From: Erysipelotrichaceae bacterium
Lineage (GTDB): Bacteria; Bacillota_I; Bacilli_A; RFN20; CAG-826
Length of the DNA: 36,073 nt
Assembly (NCBI GenBank): GCA_015058945.1
Contig: SVBF01000002.1
Coordinates: forward strand, 1 to 36,073
Direction of reading: 5' to 3'
Made by a program: the position numbers and the translations under genes. Below the pieces are notes generated by a model that worked only from the letters and a program-made list of their open reading frames with translations, did not search any database and was not told where the DNA came from. Positions 23,360-32,259 of the stretch are shown here, one piece after another (position 1 is the stretch's first letter; each line of letters opens with the position of its first letter).

Positions 23360-26300
23360 GACAATAAATAACGATAATCCTCTTCGGTGAGGGCGCGCTC
23401 CAAAGACGCCTCGTCGGCCATGTCGAGCAATAGCCCCTTCCGTTGCTGTAAGGAGACGACCTTCTCCTCGACGGAATCCTTCATCACCAGTTTGAAGACG
23501 GTGACTTTGTTGGTCTGCCCGATGCGGTGGGCGCGATCTTCGGCCTGATGCTCCGCGGCGAGGTTCCACCACGGGTCGAGGTGGAAGACCGTGTCCGCGC
23601 CGATGAGGTTGAGCCCCGTTCCGCCCGCCTTTAAGGAGACGAGCATCACGTCGAGTGGCGAATCGGGTTTGTTAAAGCGCTCCGCCAAGATGACGCGCAC
23701 CTTCGCGGACGTGTCCCCGGTGATGGATTCGTAAGCTAATCCGGCATCCTTGCAGCGTTTGCCGATGAGTTCCAAAGCGTGGACGAAGGAGGAAAAGACG
23801 ATGGCTTTGCGTCCCACGCGGTGAAGTTCGCAAAGCGAATCGATGAGGTAATCGATTTTCGCCGAGCCGAATTCGTCTTCCAAAAACAGGGCGGGCGTGA
23901 TGCAGATTTGGCGTAATCTCGTTAGCATTGCGATCAAGGCGATCTTGTCCGCCATGGGATCTTCGAGGGTCTGGCGCGTCTTGGCGAGGAAGGATTCGTA
24001 CGTCTTGCGTTCCTCTTCGCCCATAGCCAAAGCCATCGTGATGTTTTCCTTATCGGGCAATTCGGACAAGACGTCCTTCTTCTTTCTGCCGAGCAAGAAC
24101 GGCCGGATTTTGGCGAGCAACCTACCCCTAGCCTCTTCGCTGGAGAATTCGAGTCCGCCATAGAGCTCCTTGAATTTGAGTAATGGTGGGAAATACCCGG
24201 GCAAGAGGAAATCGAAGATCGACCATAGGTCCATCAGCGAGTTTTGGATCGGCGTGCCGGTCAAGACGAAGCGGGACGTCGCCTTAATCTCTTTCACGGC
24301 CCGCGTCTTTTGGGCCTTCGCGTTTGCGATATATTGCCCTTCGTCGAGCAAGACGGCGGAGAATTCGACGTCCTTCACAAGGTTTAAGTCATTCCGCAAC
24401 GTGTCATATGAAACGAAGTAGCACGCCTTCTTCTTTTGCTTCATCTTCAGGTAGAGCGCCTTGCGCTCCTTTGGAGTGCCCGCGAGAACATAGGCTGGCA
24501 AAGACGGATACCATTTGTTCCGCTCCTCAAGCCAGTTATAGATCAACGATTTCGGGCACACCACGAGCATCGGGCGTTCCTCTTGGATCAAGGAGAACAG
24601 CCCAAAAGACTGCAGTGTTTTGCCTAAGCCCATATCGTCGGAAAGGATCCCAGAAAGGCCGAGGCGATAAAGGTTATAAAGGAAGCGAATGCCCTGCTTT
24701 TGATAGGGTCGGGAGGCGGATTCGATTTCCTTTGGCAGTCCCTCTATATCGATCTCCCCATAGGACTCGACCTTCTGGATCAAGGCGCGGATATGCGCGT
24801 CTTCGTCCCCGCCGAGGTCAGGCAATTTAAGCGCCTGATATAACGGCAGTTCCACCCCGATCGAAGCGGGATCGAACGACTCGCTGATGCGCGAGAGGAA
24901 ACCGTCGTTTTGGTCCAGCATGACGTAGGTGTCACGCAAGCGGACAAACCTCTTTTTCTTATGAAAAGCGTAATAGATCTGAAGCAATTCCTCCTCGGTG
25001 TAGCCCGAGGAATAGAAATTCACGGAGAACCAGTCCTCGCCCGATGAAGTGCGGATTTCGAATTCCGGGATCGCAGAGACTTTCTTAGAGGACAAATCTT
25101 CGGAGACATAGACGGTCGCGTAGCGCTGCAGTGCGCTTAAATCGGCGCGCAAGAAGGCGACGACCGCATCATCTCCCCTCTTCTCGCCTTTGACGAGCAG
25201 GCCCGCCTTCGTCACTTCGTTTTTAAACGCCTCATATCGTTCCCGCACCGCGAGAGAGAAGGAAACGAAAGACTCTTCGTCGGTCTCATTCACGCCGACG
25301 AAATAATGCGTCTCGAAAACAAGCGTCCTCTCCCCGTCCAATGAGACGTAATAACGGATTTCAGGTCGGTAGACGGGGTGTTTGGCGACGAATTCCGGCG
25401 CCAAGGAGACCTCTTGTTCGGCCATTAAGGGCAAAACCGTGCGGGCGAGTTCGGCCGAAACAAAGGAACCATCCAACCCGTTTAACCCTTGGAAGAAGCC
25501 ATAAAGTTCCGCCGCCGCGGGCGAGGCAAAACGATATAAGCCAACGTCGGTTACACCAAGCGAATATCCTTTGTCCCCCTCGATGACCATCCCATTTCTT
25601 TCGATGGCGGGCGTGGCCTGTAATTCGCCCGTGGCATCGATCCTTAAGGCGACGTCGATGGGTGAGGAAATAGAGATTGCTCTCCCCTCCCACTCCACGG
25701 TTAACCCTTGAGCTAAGAAGAGGAATTCAAGGAAGGACTTTCGGTCGAGGTAAGCAGGACCATTATCGTAATAACGGCCATATGCGCTACGCGAAGTGGC
25801 GGCGTTATAGATGAATTGCAGCGCCTTCTCCTCTTGGGGCGAGAAGGAATCCCTAGGCAAGACGAGAGTCTCTTTTTGGATCGTGACCGGGGCGGAGGCG
25901 TAATAGTCGCGGAGGAACCACACCACTTTGCGCAGCAGGTAGAGCTTGTTGAAACCGATGCGCAAACTGATGGCCATCTCGCCGTCATGTTCCTCGATGA
26001 CGAAATGGAATTTCGGTTCACGCCTCTCCTGTTTTCTTTCCTGCGCCTCGATCTTTCTGGCGAGCTGCTGGATTTTCGCGCTCGCTTCAAAGAAGGCTTT
26101 TGCTTTCTTTGGGCCGAGTTTGGCGCAAGTCGATAAGGCGCCGTAATCGTTGCCATAGAGGACGAGTAGCTCCCCCGGGTTTCCCTTTTCGTCTTTTTGA
26201 CGGACAAAGAGAGCGAGGGCTTGGCTAAGCTTCGTATTGCCCACGTCCATCTTCCCCTCGACGGAAATCACGACTTTGCCATATTCGTCGCCCCAATAGG

Positions 26301-26445
26301 CGGCGTAAGTGATCTTGCGGCCATCGAAAAGATAGAAGACGCGGACCAACCCTTCGCCAAACGCGGACTCATAACGAGCTCGCGATGCGCCGAGGGCGCT
26401 TTCGACCTCCCGCCACTGCTTTTCGGCCACCAATAGGCTAAGCAT
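23356..26445 (-). CDS. SNF2-family DNA-dependent ATPase/helicase
   Basis: This encodes a 1029-residue bacterial SNF2 ATPase. The start ATG 26445 has GGAGG 4 bases upstream and overlaps the previous gene by 8 bases. The C-terminal motor has motif I DDMGLGKT (603-610), motif II DEGQ (701-704), motif III TGTPIQN (729-735), and motifs V and VI in SLKAGGTGLNLIGAD and DRAHRIGQ. Such enzymes move along duplex DNA and remodel bound proteins. The N-terminal 575 residues match the general SNF2-associated region, with a charged helix at 125-145, but the SWIM zinc finger (CxCxnCxH) common in bacterial homologues is not visible. It lies between an unknown gene and mutY in one overlapping operon, which suggests a DNA repair or maintenance role. 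Confidence 0.92.
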   Translation of the reverse strand: MLSLLVAEKQWREVESALGASRARYESAFGEGLVRVFYLFDGRKITYAAYWGDEYGKVVISVEGKMDVGNTKLSQALALFVRQKDEKGNPGELLVLYGNDYGALSTCAKLGPKKAKAFFEASAKIQQLARKIEAQERKQERREPKFHFVIEEHDGEMAISLRIGFNKLYLLRKVVWFLRDYYASAPVTIQKETLVLPRDSFSPQEEKALQFIYNAATSRSAYGRYYDNGPAYLDRKSFLEFLFLAQGLTVEWEGRAISISSPIDVALRIDATGELQATPAIERNGMVIEGDKGYSLGVTDVGLYRFASPAAAELYGFFQGLNGLDGSFVSAELARTVLPLMAEQEVSLAPEFVAKHPVYRPEIRYYVSLDGERTLVFETHYFVGVNETDEESFVSFSLAVRERYEAFKNEVTKAGLLVKGEKRGDDAVVAFLRADLSALQRYATVYVSEDLSSKKVSAIPEFEIRTSSGEDWFSVNFYSSGYTEEELLQIYYAFHKKKRFVRLRDTYVMLDQNDGFLSRISESFDPASIGVELPLYQALKLPDLGGDEDAHIRALIQKVESYGEIDIEGLPKEIESASRPYQKQGIRFLYNLYRLGLSGILSDDMGLGKTLQSFGLFSLIQEERPMLVVCPKSLIYNWLEERNKWYPSLPAYVLAGTPKERKALYLKMKQKKKACYFVSYDTLRNDLNLVKDVEFSAVLLDEGQYIANAKAQKTRAVKEIKATSRFVLTGTPIQNSLMDLWSIFDFLLPGYFPPLLKFKELYGGLEFSSEEARGRLLAKIRPFLLGRKKKDVLSELPDKENITMALAMGEEERKTYESFLAKTRQTLEDPMADKIALIAMLTRLRQICITPALFLEDEFGSAKIDYLIDSLCELHRVGRKAIVFSSFVHALELIGKRCKDAGLAYESITGDTSAKVRVILAERFNKPDSPLDVMLVSLKAGGTGLNLIGADTVFHLDPWWNLAAEHQAEDRAHRIGQTNKVTVFKLVMKDSVEEKVVSLQQRKGLLLDMADEASLERALTEEDYRYLLS

Positions 26446-27823
26446 GGTACCTCCATTCTTGGTAGCCGAGTTCCGGGAGGAGCCCAAAGCGATCGGCGAG
26501 GCAAAGCCGCCGCGCCTGGTCCAAGACCATGTTCTTGTTTAACGCAACGCGAATCAGACTCTTATATGAAGGGCTTTTCAGGCTGAGGAGGATGTTTTCC
26601 AAGGACTCGCTGCGAACGAAGACGAACCCGTATTGGGTGAGATAGGCGCTAAGACGAGAAACCATCTTCGGGGTCTCGAGGTCGATGAACGGAAGCAAAG
26701 CTTCGATGTCGCCGATGGAAAAGCCCGGCAAGAGGAAATCCTCGCCGCGCAGCGCCTTGGCTAGTTCAACCTGCCCAAAGTCCTCGCAAGCAGAAAGAAC
26801 CCCTTGTTTGCTTTCCTCGTCCTCGAGTGAAGAATAATAGGCGATGATCTCTTTCGGCTTCGCGCTAGCGGAAAAGGCCTTCCCGCGATTGATTTCCCTT
26901 TTCACGTCGGCGGGGAAAGAGGCAAAGGCACGGCTAGAGGTGAGCACGCTCATGTCGCGAGAGGGGTTATGGAGATAGGCGCGGACATAGTCTGCGTCCG
27001 CGTCTTTTCCTAGTGCGTCGAAGAGTTCCCGGACCAGGTCTTTCATTCCGCCGGGCAAACCGCGGAACAATTCGCATAAATCGTCGTGGTCGAAGGAAAG
27101 CAGTGTCGCCACATCCACTTGCGGATAGGTCATCCTGCCGTCATAACGGTTCACGGCGTAGCCGTCCACCACAAATTCCTTCATCGTCGGCCGCAGTTTG
27201 GGATGGGCGAGGCAAAGCGAGACGAACTCGCGGTAATTCCCCGGCGAGCTTTTCGCCCCGATGCCGGAGAAGATGTTCTTTAGGACGATGCTCGACAAGT
27301 CGAGATCGGCAAGCATGCCGACGATGCCTTCGAATAAGCCCGCGGTGTCTCGACTCGCGTTTTTGTTATAACTGGTGAAGACCCCGAGAACGATGTCTTC
27401 ATACATATAGGGGTATAAAGACACGTCCATGTTCTTATCAATCAGATCGCGGCATAAGGCGACATAACGTTTTCCGCCATACATCTGATGGAGATAACGG
27501 AACGTACGATTGGTTTCGAATAATGTTTTCACATTGGTGAAAGCGATGTCCTTGTCGATGCGGTCTGCTTCGTTTAGCTGTTCTAGGAGATAGCGCAGCG
27601 CCTTAAGCTCCGCAGGGGTATGTGCCTGGACGTCGATTTCGTCGCCGGAAATATCGAAAACGCAGGTGACGGTTTGGCAATTCACCACCAGATCGATCAT
27701 GGCGACCCCATCGAAATAACGCAGGTTTTTCGTGTTCCGCTGGGTGGAGAAATCGACCGGAAAAGCGTCCAATGCGGCACGAACTTTCGGGAAGTCGACA
27801 AAACGGAACGGGCGGTAATGCAT
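26438..27823 (-). CDS. hypothetical protein, first gene of snf2-mutY operon
   Basis: This encodes a 461-residue soluble protein I do not recognise. It has no signal peptide, membrane segment, zinc-binding Cys pattern or nucleotide-binding loop. The N-terminal 90 residues look beta-rich (YFDGVAMIDLVVNCQTVTCVFDISGDEI, in part: AMIDLVVNCQTVTCVFDISG), and the remaining part looks helical and repeat-like (residues 130-460). ATG 27823 is used because AAGGAG is just upstream, though at a short 3-base spacing. The gene ends 8 bases inside snf2. The beta-rich start resembles in character the region ahead of the SWIM finger in other SNF2 partners, but that comparison is weak. A role as an SNF2 partner is inferred from coupling. 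Confidence 0.65.
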   Translation of the reverse strand: MHYRPFRFVDFPKVRAALDAFPVDFSTQRNTKNLRYFDGVAMIDLVVNCQTVTCVFDISGDEIDVQAHTPAELKALRYLLEQLNEADRIDKDIAFTNVKTLFETNRTFRYLHQMYGGKRYVALCRDLIDKNMDVSLYPYMYEDIVLGVFTSYNKNASRDTAGLFEGIVGMLADLDLSSIVLKNIFSGIGAKSSPGNYREFVSLCLAHPKLRPTMKEFVVDGYAVNRYDGRMTYPQVDVATLLSFDHDDLCELFRGLPGGMKDLVRELFDALGKDADADYVRAYLHNPSRDMSVLTSSRAFASFPADVKREINRGKAFSASAKPKEIIAYYSSLEDEESKQGVLSACEDFGQVELAKALRGEDFLLPGFSIGDIEALLPFIDLETPKMVSRLSAYLTQYGFVFVRSESLENILLSLKSPSYKSLIRVALNKNMVLDQARRLCLADRFGLLPELGYQEWRYHA

Positions 27824-27867
27824 ATTCTCCTTATGATGTCGCTTCAAATGGCAAAACGCAAGGAAAG

Positions 27868-27895
27868 AAAAGGCGCCTCCAGGGGGAAGAGGCGC
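27868..27895 (-). terminator. terminator of the DUF4353 lipoprotein gene
   Basis: On the minus strand GGCGCCTC-TTCCCCCTG-GAGGCGCC is followed by TTTTCTTT. It is 15-40 bases after the stop at 27910. Confidence 0.85.
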
Positions 27896-27909
27896 CCAAT
27901 CTCGCTATA

Positions 27910-29814
27910 TCAAGCAATGCTTGAGAGCGAACCAAGCACGCTATAGCAAGTGCAGCTGGAATAACTGTAGGAGAGGAGTTTTCCGGTAGTGACGTTGCCG
28001 TTAGTGAACGTCAGGGTATAGGCCTTGCTGCCATAGGTACCGGACTTGGAAGAACGGGTCACGCCGCTAGAGGAGATGTTGCCGGCATAGCCGAAGGCCA
28101 CGAGGGTCCCACCGCTGACGCTGACCGAGCCATCGACGTCGAGCGCACCGGCGTTCATGTTGTTGGGGCCACAGGTGATCACCGTGCCGCCGGTTTGGCG
28201 GTAGGAGCCATTGGAATCGATGGAGTCGGTATCGCCGGAAGCGGGGACGCAAGCGAAGAGGTAACCGCCGCTGACGTCGACTAGGGCCGATAATCCTGCG
28301 GTGGTCGAGCCGCTGGCGGCATTGACGGAGTCATCGTCGGCATAGGCGACCGTCGTGCCGCCGGTGATGTAGATTTGGTTGCCCTCAATGCCTTCGTGGG
28401 ACTCGCTTACCGTCGTTTCGCCGCCGGAGATGCGGAGATATCGATCGGCATGGAGGCCGTCGTCGCTGCAGGTGATCGTGGTCGTGCCGCCGGAGACGAG
28501 GATATCCCCGACGCCTTTGGCACCAGAATCGAAGGTCGTGCCGTAATTGGCGTGGATGCCATCGTCATAAGCGGTGATTTCGATTTCTCCGCCTTTGACG
28601 TAGATCGCGTTCGCCGCCTTGATACCCTTCGCGGACCCTTCGGCCTTCTCGGCGCTGGAACCTCCGCCACCGGGCTGGCCGCCACCTCCGGGCCATCCAC
28701 CACCACCGGGGCCGCGTTCAGCGACGGTATAGTAGGCGGATAAGACGCTCGAGTCGGAATAAGGGGAATACTTATTCGTGTAGATCTTTAGGCTAGGGAC
28801 GGTGACGACGGAAGGGTCGTCTTCGTCGACGCCCTCCTCGATGGTCGCGTCATAGGCCGCGTCGATGCCATCGCCCCCGGCATAAAGGGTTAACGTCCCG
28901 CCGGAGATATCGATGGAGCCCCGCTGCTTCTCGGAAGAGGAGAGATCGGTTGAGGAGCTCTTGATCGCGTCACCTTTGGTGGAGACAGCCGTGATGGTGC
29001 CGCTAGTGATGGTGACAGAGTCGTTTCCTTTGATCGCGTTATTGGGCGCGGTGACCGCGAGGGTCTGCTTTTTGATCTTGAGGTCTTTGGTGGTATGGAT
29101 GCCATTGTTATAGCCGCCGGCGACGGTCAAAGAGCCCTGCCCGACCAATTTCAGGTCCGCCTTGGCATAGATCGCGCCGCCACCTTGGGTCTCGTCTTCG
29201 ACGCTTTCTTCTTCCCTGGTGTCGTTGATGAGGTTGCTCGTCCCTTTGTTCGCCTTGATTTTGACTTCGTCGGCGGAAGCGACGTAAATCGGCGAGTTCT
29301 CGTCATAGGTGATGGAGACGCCGTTAAGGTCAAGCTCGACCGCATCTTCGTCCCCCGCCGCGACGTAGATCTGTCCGTTAAGGGTTCCGGAAAGAGAGTA
29401 AGTACCCGCGGAGGTGATGGTATAGACATTACCCTCTTGGGAATAGGCGCCGTCGGAAGTTTCAATGGAGAAATCCCCGCTAATAGAGGCGCCGGAACTC
29501 GTGCCCTCGGAAATGCCTTGGCTGGATTGCGACGCAGAGGACGAACTCGTTTTGCCGCCCTGCGATTCCGTCGATGAGCTCGAGCCGTCGCTTTCTTGAG
29601 CGGTGGTCCCTTCGCTTTCCATAGCATCGGACGAGGTCTTGGCGCTGGTCGCCTCCTTGGAGGAAGCGATAGAGGATTCTTCGCCGCTCGTCGCGACGCT
29701 GGTTTGGGTTTCGCTCGTCGCGCTTACGTCAGCAGAAGTCTTTGCGATGGTACAAGAGGCGAGGAAAGCCGCGCTGAGAACGAATAATGCGGCGTATTTT
29801 TTGATTCCTTTCAT
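27910..29814 (-). CDS. DUF4353-type carbohydrate-binding beta-helix lipoprotein
   Basis: This encodes a 634-residue surface lipoprotein. Signal peptide with lipobox LASC (Cys21), then a Ser/Thr/Glu-rich stalk of about 110 residues. The rest consists of short beta-helix repeats: GTYSLSGTLNGQIYV, NGVSITYDENSPIYV, YNNGIHTTKDLKI, NAIKGNDSVTITSGTITA, GDAIKSS, GDGIDAAYD, DDGIHANYGTTFD and DDGLHADRYLRISGG. These D/N-G-I-(H/D/K) turns are typical of DUF4353 (the Cthe_2159 type, which binds acidic sugars). A Gly/Pro/Trp-rich loop (GPGGGGWPGGGGQPGGGGSS, about residues 375-394) interrupts the helix. ATG 29814 has AAGGAGG upstream. It likely binds polysaccharide or calcium at the cell surface. Confidence 0.85.
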   Translation of the reverse strand: MKGIKKYAALFVLSAAFLASCTIAKTSADVSATSETQTSVATSGEESSIASSKEATSAKTSSDAMESEGTTAQESDGSSSSTESQGGKTSSSSASQSSQGISEGTSSGASISGDFSIETSDGAYSQEGNVYTITSAGTYSLSGTLNGQIYVAAGDEDAVELDLNGVSITYDENSPIYVASADEVKIKANKGTSNLINDTREEESVEDETQGGGAIYAKADLKLVGQGSLTVAGGYNNGIHTTKDLKIKKQTLAVTAPNNAIKGNDSVTITSGTITAVSTKGDAIKSSSTDLSSSEKQRGSIDISGGTLTLYAGGDGIDAAYDATIEEGVDEDDPSVVTVPSLKIYTNKYSPYSDSSVLSAYYTVAERGPGGGGWPGGGGQPGGGGSSAEKAEGSAKGIKAANAIYVKGGEIEITAYDDGIHANYGTTFDSGAKGVGDILVSGGTTTITCSDDGLHADRYLRISGGETTVSESHEGIEGNQIYITGGTTVAYADDDSVNAASGSTTAGLSALVDVSGGYLFACVPASGDTDSIDSNGSYRQTGGTVITCGPNNMNAGALDVDGSVSVSGGTLVAFGYAGNISSSGVTRSSKSGTYGSKAYTLTFTNGNVTTGKLLSYSYSSCTCYSVLGSLSSIA

Positions 29815-29891
29815 AACGGGTCCTCCTTGTTTGGATGAGCATATCATCCCCAGCCAAACTAAAAGAAAAAGAAACCGGACTTAAATTTTGG

Positions 29892-30605
29892 TTAAAAACC
29901 TCGTTTCAGGAGGCTCATCACACAGTGATAGGCGAGCAGATATCCGGCGACGGGCGGAACAAGCGCGGCGGAACCGGGTACGTCGCGACGGACAGGCGAA
30001 TCGCTTTCGACCTCAAACTTCGGTTTTATGGGTTCTTCCGTCGAGTAGACGACGGGGAGCGAATCGATGCCGAGTTCGCGGCAACGCTTCCTCATGACTT
30101 TAGAAAGCGGGTCGCCTTGGGTTTTGTACAAATCGGTCAGCGTGAGCTTTGAGGGGTCGAGCCGGTTGCCACACCCCATGCAAGAGACGATGGGGATACC
30201 AAGGCGATGGCATTTCTCGATGATGCCAAGTTTGGCTTTGACCGTGTCAATCGCGTCGATCACGAAATCGAAGCGAGAGAAATCGATCGTCTCGTCTTCG
30301 GGGAGATAGAAGACGGGATAGGTGAACACCTTAGCTTCGGGGTTGATCGAAAGGACGCGCTCCCTAGCGACATCGACTTTCATTTTGCCAACGCTTTCCC
30401 GCGTGGAAAGGATTTGACGGTTCAAATTGGACAGGGAGAAGACGTCCGCATCGATGAGATGGAACTTCCCGATACCCATACGGGCAAGAGCCTCCAAAGC
30501 ACCGCCACCGACGCCACCTAAGCCGAACAAAGCGACGGAGGAATCGGCGAGTTTCCTAAGCGAATCCTCACCGAGTAGCATTTCCGTCCGTTGCAAAAAG
30601 TCCAC
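29892..30605 (-). CDS. tcdA: tRNA threonylcarbamoyladenosine dehydratase TcdA
   Basis: This encodes a 237-residue E1-like (ThiF/HesA) enzyme that cyclises t6A37 in tRNAs to ct6A with ATP. Landmarks are the nucleotide loop ALFGLGGVGGGALEALARMG (in part: GLGGVGGGALEAL, about 29-41), DADVFSLSNLNRQI, DAIDTVKAKLG, and the family-specific SCMGCGNRLDPSKLTLTDLYKT (in part: SCMGCGNRLDPSKL). C-terminal hydrophobic helices (GSAALVPPVAGYLLAY) may attach it to the membrane, as suggested for homologues. The start is GTG 30605 with GGGGGA 5 bases upstream. It follows the flavin-reductase-like gene by 12 bases, so the two are probably co-transcribed. Confidence 0.93.
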   Translation of the reverse strand: MDFLQRTEMLLGEDSLRKLADSSVALFGLGGVGGGALEALARMGIGKFHLIDADVFSLSNLNRQILSTRESVGKMKVDVARERVLSINPEAKVFTYPVFYLPEDETIDFSRFDFVIDAIDTVKAKLGIIEKCHRLGIPIVSCMGCGNRLDPSKLTLTDLYKTQGDPLSKVMRKRCRELGIDSLPVVYSTEEPIKPKFEVESDSPVRRDVPGSAALVPPVAGYLLAYHCVMSLLKRGF

Positions 30606-30617
30606 GCAAATCCCCCG

Positions 30618-31550
30618 TTATTTCTTCTTTTTCTCCGCAGAACGCTTATCTGCGATGATTTTCATTTCTTTTTCCGTGAGCACCTTCACGCCGTTTTCGT
30701 CCGCCCACTTCACGCAGCCTTGGAGCACCAACTTTAAGAACGGTCTAGGCACTTTGACGATCGTCTTCAGCGCATCGTCGGTGAACTTTACGTCCGTGTT
30801 CAAACGGTCCGCGGCATAGCGGATCGAGGAGATATCGACCTCGCGATTTGGGATGCCGACGGCCTGCGGTTTGCGGTATGGCGAGCACCAAAAATCCTTT
30901 GAGTCGCGATAGCCCCAGTTCGTGGGTAACGGGCAGAAATTGGACCGCGTCGCCCCGTTGACGATCGCGTCGTAATACTTCTCTTTCGTGAGGATGTGGT
31001 CGATGCGCAAAATGAAGTGGGCGCCGAACTTCGAAGTGATACCGTTGAAATCATGGTAAGGCCCGTCGTATTCCTCTTGGACCTTATCGTCTTGGGCGTT
31101 ATCGAGCTCTTTTAACCACGTGCATTCAAAAACTTGAAGCGCTTCGGAAATGATCTTCGGGTATTTCCCAGTCGGGTCCTGCCGCTTGGATAAGCCGTCT
31201 TCGACATGGAAGGCGAAGTTCTTCATCTTCTCCTGTGGCATATCCCCAGGGAAGCCCATGTCGACGTGGGAGGAGAAGTTCTTTTTTGAGTACGGCAAGA
31301 AGTTGATCGTGCATTTGCCATGGCGGAGGATGCCTTTGGCGGTGTTGGAGGTGTTCCGACACTCTAGGAGCATCGCGTAATGTTTCTTGCCCGCGATGTA
31401 ATAAGGAAAGATCAACGAGTAACTTCCAAAACTCGTGATGGTTTGGTCTTCGTTTAAAGTACCGATCAACGTAAGCGGCATCGGAAAGAAAGAGGAAGAC
31501 TGATAGAAATTATCTTTGATAATGATTTCTTTAAAGTCGAACGTCTGCAT
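30618..31550 (-). CDS. flavin-reductase-like (split-barrel) domain protein
   Basis: This encodes a 310-residue protein. Residues 15-180 resemble the FMN-binding split barrel of flavin reductase/flavoredoxin proteins: FPMPLTLIGTLNEDQTITSFGSYSLIFPYY (in part: PMPLTLIGTLNEDQTIT, SFGSYSLIFPYY), then ECRNTSNTAKGILRHGKCTINFLP. A further 120 residues with a basic Lys-rich end have no recognised fold. There is no Shine-Dalgarno site: TACAAT ends 6 bases before the ATG, so the message may be leaderless. It is upstream of tcdA with a 12-base gap. Electron transfer or flavin binding is inferred from fold resemblance only. Confidence 0.55.
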   Translation of the reverse strand: MQTFDFKEIIIKDNFYQSSSFFPMPLTLIGTLNEDQTITSFGSYSLIFPYYIAGKKHYAMLLECRNTSNTAKGILRHGKCTINFLPYSKKNFSSHVDMGFPGDMPQEKMKNFAFHVEDGLSKRQDPTGKYPKIISEALQVFECTWLKELDNAQDDKVQEEYDGPYHDFNGITSKFGAHFILRIDHILTKEKYYDAIVNGATRSNFCPLPTNWGYRDSKDFWCSPYRKPQAVGIPNREVDISSIRYAADRLNTDVKFTDDALKTIVKVPRPFLKLVLQGCVKWADENGVKVLTEKEMKIIADKRSAEKKKK

Positions 31551-31575
31551 ATCGAAATTGTAGTCTTTTTTCTAT

Positions 31576-31622
31576 AAAAGAAAAACCTCGCTCGGAATAT
31601 GGGGGGCTACCGAACGAGGCAC
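31576..31622 (-). terminator. terminator of the metal/corrinoid uptake operon
   Basis: On the minus strand GCCTCGTTCGG pairs with CCGAGCGAGG (one mismatch), with GTAGCCCCCCATATT in the loop, followed by TTTTTCTTTT. It is 23 bases after the methyltransferase stop. The T-run overlaps the -35 region of the next gene on that strand. Confidence 0.85.
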
Positions 31623-31644
31623 CTAAATACTAGGAAGTCAGGTT

Positions 31645-32259
31645 TTATAAATCAATGTTTTTTGCATGAGTGAATCTAATGTTCCACCCTGTCACCAAAT
31701 AGAAGTCCACCCCTTCTTCTAGGACGTCCATGTGGAAGCGCCCTTCAAAGAAGCGTGCCTCCTCTTCTGGCGAACCAATGTCGCGGCTGATCGCGGCGTT
31801 TAGCCCCTGATGGTGGCCCTCCAACGCCTTCCTGCCGATGGAATGGACGAGGGCGAACCTCCCGCCGTCGTTTAGATTGCGGGCGAGGGCATCCGCAAGC
31901 TCTTCGGGATGAACAAAATGGGGATAGGCGTTATAAATCACGATGAGGTCAAATCGTCCGTTCCTCATTTCCAGGAAATCCCCGACTTGGAAAGAGATGC
32001 CTTCACGTCCTTCGTATTTTCGCTTTGCGATCTCGATCATCCGGGGCGCGATGTCCATGCCGATAACCTCGGCTTGGCACATATCGCGAAGGAGTCCGGT
32101 GACGACCCCAGTGCCACAGGCACAATCCAAAACGCGGTCCCCCACTTTGACGGGAATGCGTTCAAAAAGCGAACGGACGCGAACCAAGTCGTCGTTCGCT
32201 AGTTCGTCCCAACGGGACGCCTTGGAATCGAAGAAATCCCGAACCGCTTCGTTACTCAT
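31645..32259 (-). CDS. class I SAM-dependent methyltransferase
   Basis: This encodes a 204-residue methyltransferase of the UbiE/Methyltransf_11 type. Motif I is VLDCACGTGVVTGLL (43-57), the acidic residue binding SAM ribose is Asp69 (VIGMDIAP), motif II region GDFLEM, and FDLIVIYNAYPHF forms the post-motif strand. Length is normal. Its start overlaps the stop of the binding-protein gene as ATGA, so it is translationally coupled to the importer and was probably selected for co-expression. The substrate is unknown. Methylation of an imported ligand such as a porphyrin, corrinoid or metal complex is speculation. Confidence 0.85.
   Translation of the reverse strand: MSNEAVRDFFDSKASRWDELANDDLVRVRSLFERIPVKVGDRVLDCACGTGVVTGLLRDMCQAEVIGMDIAPRMIEIAKRKYEGREGISFQVGDFLEMRNGRFDLIVIYNAYPHFVHPEELADALARNLNDGGRFALVHSIGRKALEGHHQGLNAAISRDIGSPEEEARFFEGRFHMDVLEEGVDFYLVTGWNIRFTHAKNIDL

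Noticed and set aside
23360..23572. N-terminal extension of mutY by 71 codons
   Set aside because: It lies wholly inside snf2, has Arg/Pro-rich shadow composition, and the ATGA start gives the normal MutY N-terminus.
29833..29857. Riboswitch or terminator upstream of the DUF4353 gene
   Set aside because: A GGATGA/TCATCC hairpin exists but has no T-run and no known riboswitch core.
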